Origin: an uncultured Succinivibrio sp.
Lineage (GTDB): Bacteria > Pseudomonadota > Gammaproteobacteria > Enterobacterales > Succinivibrionaceae
NCBI GenBank assembly: GCA_900754255.1
Contig: CAAECI010000067.1
Coordinates: forward strand, 1-8,871
DNA: 8,871 nt
Reading direction: 5' to 3'
Shown here: piece by piece, positions 7,119 to 8,871 of the stretch
How positions within the stretch are numbered: position 1 is the stretch's first letter
Layout of the letters: each line of letters opens with the position of its first letter
Made by a program: the position numbers and the translations under genes
Notes under the pieces: model-generated
What the model was told of the DNA's origin: nothing
Database searches by the model: none
Seen by the model: the letters and a program-made list of their open reading frames with translations, nothing else

Positions 7119-8871
7119 GATCTTTCCTTAAGCTTTATAAATTCCAAGCAGTGCTCAAGTACATAGGGGCGATACAACCCCTCATAAAAGGCTCGTCTTA
7201 ATGCACACAGCACAGGCGCAGCCTTGTCGCTTTGCTCATTTAGGCAATTGTGATCGCGAAAAACGAAGCGGGCATCCTCATCAAAGCCGAAGGGCTCCGC
7301 CTTCTCCCCCGCAGGATCTTTAAGCGCATTCGTATATACGGGCAAAGGTCTTACCAGTCCGCGCAGATACCAGCTCAAAGCCTCCCTTAGGAAGGACAAC
7401 GCCTCATCGTGAGTAAAGGGGGCAAATTGATGTGCGTTGCCTTTGGCATCGATCCCTACGACAAGATGCGGATGAGCGTCCTCACATAGGGCCTGCGCAA
7501 GGGCGGCAAAGGCCATATCCAATAGCGTTTTAGGGTGTGAAAGATCCTTGTGGAAGGGATCGAGTATAAGCGCCGGGAATAAGGCCGTACCCGAGATCTC
7601 AAGTGTTAACTCAGGTAATTCGCAGTTTATTTCAAGATCGGAGGCCTTAAAGGCAAGGCGCAGCGTCTTAAGATCGCAGGCCTTGGGATTGGTAAAATCC
7701 TCCCGCGTATAAATTCCTACGAAGGGATCAAGAGCACTTAGCATACGGCGGCGGTAATCCATGACGGATGCACTGTTCTCTTGTGCAAAGATCCCGTAGG
7801 GAAGACGCCCTGCCCGCTTTAGGGATACAAGCAGCGCCTGCACCTCCTCATCGTCTTTGCCGTATACCGCACGTTTTTGAATCAATGCGGCCTCAAGCGG
7901 AGGCAGAGAAAAATCCTCCTCATCCGAAGCCTCCTCGTCATAGGAGGACATGCTGATCCCAATGGTCCTCAAATAGGCCTTGCAGGGAGATTTGAAGAAA
8001 TCGCGCAGATCCTGCATGGTAAGGCTTTGGCGTGAAGGCAGCGTGATCATGGTCTGACCGTCCGGCGGGCACAGCACCTCGTTGACAGTTTCATGATCTT
8101 CATCCGCAGCCTCCGAAGTGTCGATGAAGGAGGCGGCATCAAAGGACGGCAGGATACGTCCAAAGCCCGTCTTATCTGCCATAAAGTTCTTTGGATCATA
8201 GGAATTTAGGCTACCGTTACGCGTTAATACCTCCGAGGGCTTTTTATCGGGACAGCCCTTAACGACGAAGCTGTCGTTTAAATGATCCTGCAGCTCGGAG
8301 ATCACGGCCGAGGGATTTTTGGGCTTGTTATCGGAGGGGTTGCGTCCTATATACGAGAAGGTGATGCTGCACTGTGCCGCCAATATGGCCTCAAGGAAGA
8401 GGTAACGATCATCGACAAAGCGCGAGCGATCGCCGCGGCGGAAGAAAGGCGCCAAGGTCAGAAGATTAAAGCCCGGAGCGTTTTCCCGGCGCGGAAATTC
8501 CCCGTCGTTAAGGCCTAAAATGAAAATATGCTTAAAGGGCACGGCACGCATGGGCATTAAAGAGCAGAAATTCACGCTGCCGCGCAAATATGAGGACTCA
8601 TCCACCTTTCCTGAGAAGGCCGTGGCCAGCATGGATCGCAGCACGGGTAAGGTTATGCGCGGCAAATGCTTAAGCGACGGCAGGATCTTGACCATACCGC
8701 CTAGGGTCTTTATAAACTCGGAGGCCTTGTCATCGCCGCCCTCGTCCTTGATGAAGGAGCGGAAAAATTCGCCCAGACACAAGAGCATGGGCTTTGCGGA
8801 GTTTGCCTCGTCCTCCTCGTCGTTGCGATCCTCAAGATGCAGATCGTCGTTCACATAGCGTTTAAAGAGCA
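7115..8871 (-). CDS. recC: RecBCD enzyme subunit RecC, C-terminal half (5'-partial)
   Basis: RecC is the non-catalytic scaffold of the cytoplasmic RecBCD (exonuclease V) complex. It splits the DNA duplex, guides the strands to RecB and RecD, and recognises Chi. The frame is open to the right edge: 584 complete codons plus TGA are visible, about half of the ~1,120 residues usual for the family, so the true start lies outside the window. A GTG at 8854 is only an internal codon, since five further sense codons precede it. Counting from that GTG as 1, the clearest family signature is SLMPMRAVPFKHIFILGLND (98-117), then FPRR and the RecC block GDRSRFVDDRYLFLEA (141-156), followed by FSYIGR. The remaining C-terminal part, related to an inactive nuclease fold, is more diverged. 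Acidic stretches occur near residues 8-16 and 305-315. The stop overlaps the recB start by four bases (ATGA), implying translational coupling. Identification is firm from motifs and context. Confidence 0.96.
   Translation of the reverse strand, partial: LFKRYVNDDLHLEDRNDEEDEANSAKPMLLCLGEFFRSFIKDEGGDDKASEFIKTLGGMVKILPSLKHLPRITLPVLRSMLATAFSGKVDESSYLRGSVNFCSLMPMRAVPFKHIFILGLNDGEFPRRENAPGFNLLTLAPFFRRGDRSRFVDDRYLFLEAILAAQCSITFSYIGRNPSDNKPKNPSAVISELQDHLNDSFVVKGCPDKKPSEVLTRNGSLNSYDPKNFMADKTGFGRILPSFDAASFIDTSEAADEDHETVNEVLCPPDGQTMITLPSRQSLTMQDLRDFFKSPCKAYLRTIGISMSSYDEEASDEEDFSLPPLEAALIQKRAVYGKDDEEVQALLVSLKRAGRLPYGIFAQENSASVMDYRRRMLSALDPFVGIYTREDFTNPKACDLKTLRLAFKASDLEINCELPELTLEISGTALFPALILDPFHKDLSHPKTLLDMAFAALAQALCEDAHPHLVVGIDAKGNAHQFAPFTHDEALSFLREALSWYLRGLVRPLPVYTNALKDPAGEKAEPFGFDEDARFVFRDHNCLNEQSDKAAPVLCALRRAFYEGLYRPYVLEHCLEFIKLKERS
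7125..7129 (-). promoter_or_regulatory. recB ribosome binding site inside the recC end
   Basis: AAGGA lies six bases before the recB ATG, inside the last codons of recC. It fits coupled translation across the ATGA overlap. Confidence 0.6.

Noticed and set aside
8520..8858. A plus-strand frame of 112 codons inside recC
   Set aside because: It is an antisense shadow of RecC; the RecC frame has the family motifs.
1..8871. CRISPR array, tRNA, rRNA or insertion sequence
   Set aside because: No regularly spaced short repeats, no cloverleaf or rRNA-like segment, and no transposase frame or terminal inverted repeats were seen. The coding strand is filled almost completely by the genes listed.

Overview
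The window is dominated by a recombination-repair operon, all on the minus strand. Reading 5' to 3' on that strand (from the right edge leftwards) it holds the 3' half of recC, a complete recB, a complete recD, and then a small module of short repeated genes. A heterotrimeric RecBCD helicase-nuclease points to a proteobacterium, most likely a gammaproteobacterium. Base composition is moderate. The mixture of a RecBCD operon with an Rpn-like accessory gene would suit a host-associated lineage such as Succinivibrionaceae/Aeromonadales, but that placement is only a guess.

Layout: recC (7115-8871, start beyond the right edge), recB (3009-7118) and recD (880-3012) follow one another with 4-base ATGA stop/start overlaps. 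They are therefore almost certainly co-transcribed and translationally coupled. The protease gene ptrA, which separates recC from recB in E. coli, is absent. The three products would form one complex. RecB supplies a 3'-5' SF1 helicase and the only nuclease, RecD a 5'-3' SF1 helicase, and RecC the scaffold that splits the duplex and recognises Chi. All expected RecB and RecD catalytic motifs are intact. No promoter for the operon is visible because the recC start lies outside the window.

After recD there is a 106-base spacer, with no convincing terminator but with a 10-bp inverted repeat. It is followed by a 200-residue gene (171-773) and the start of a second gene (1-146, running off the left edge). 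Both are made of the helical tail typical of Rpn / PD-(D/E)XK transposase-like nucleases, without any nuclease domain. They form a tandem array with a 333-base (111-codon) period, still in one reading frame but split by TAA and TAG codons. This repeated tail-only module is the most unusual part of the window.

A second window-wide oddity is the density of GATC: about 118 by hand count, against roughly 35 expected from base composition.
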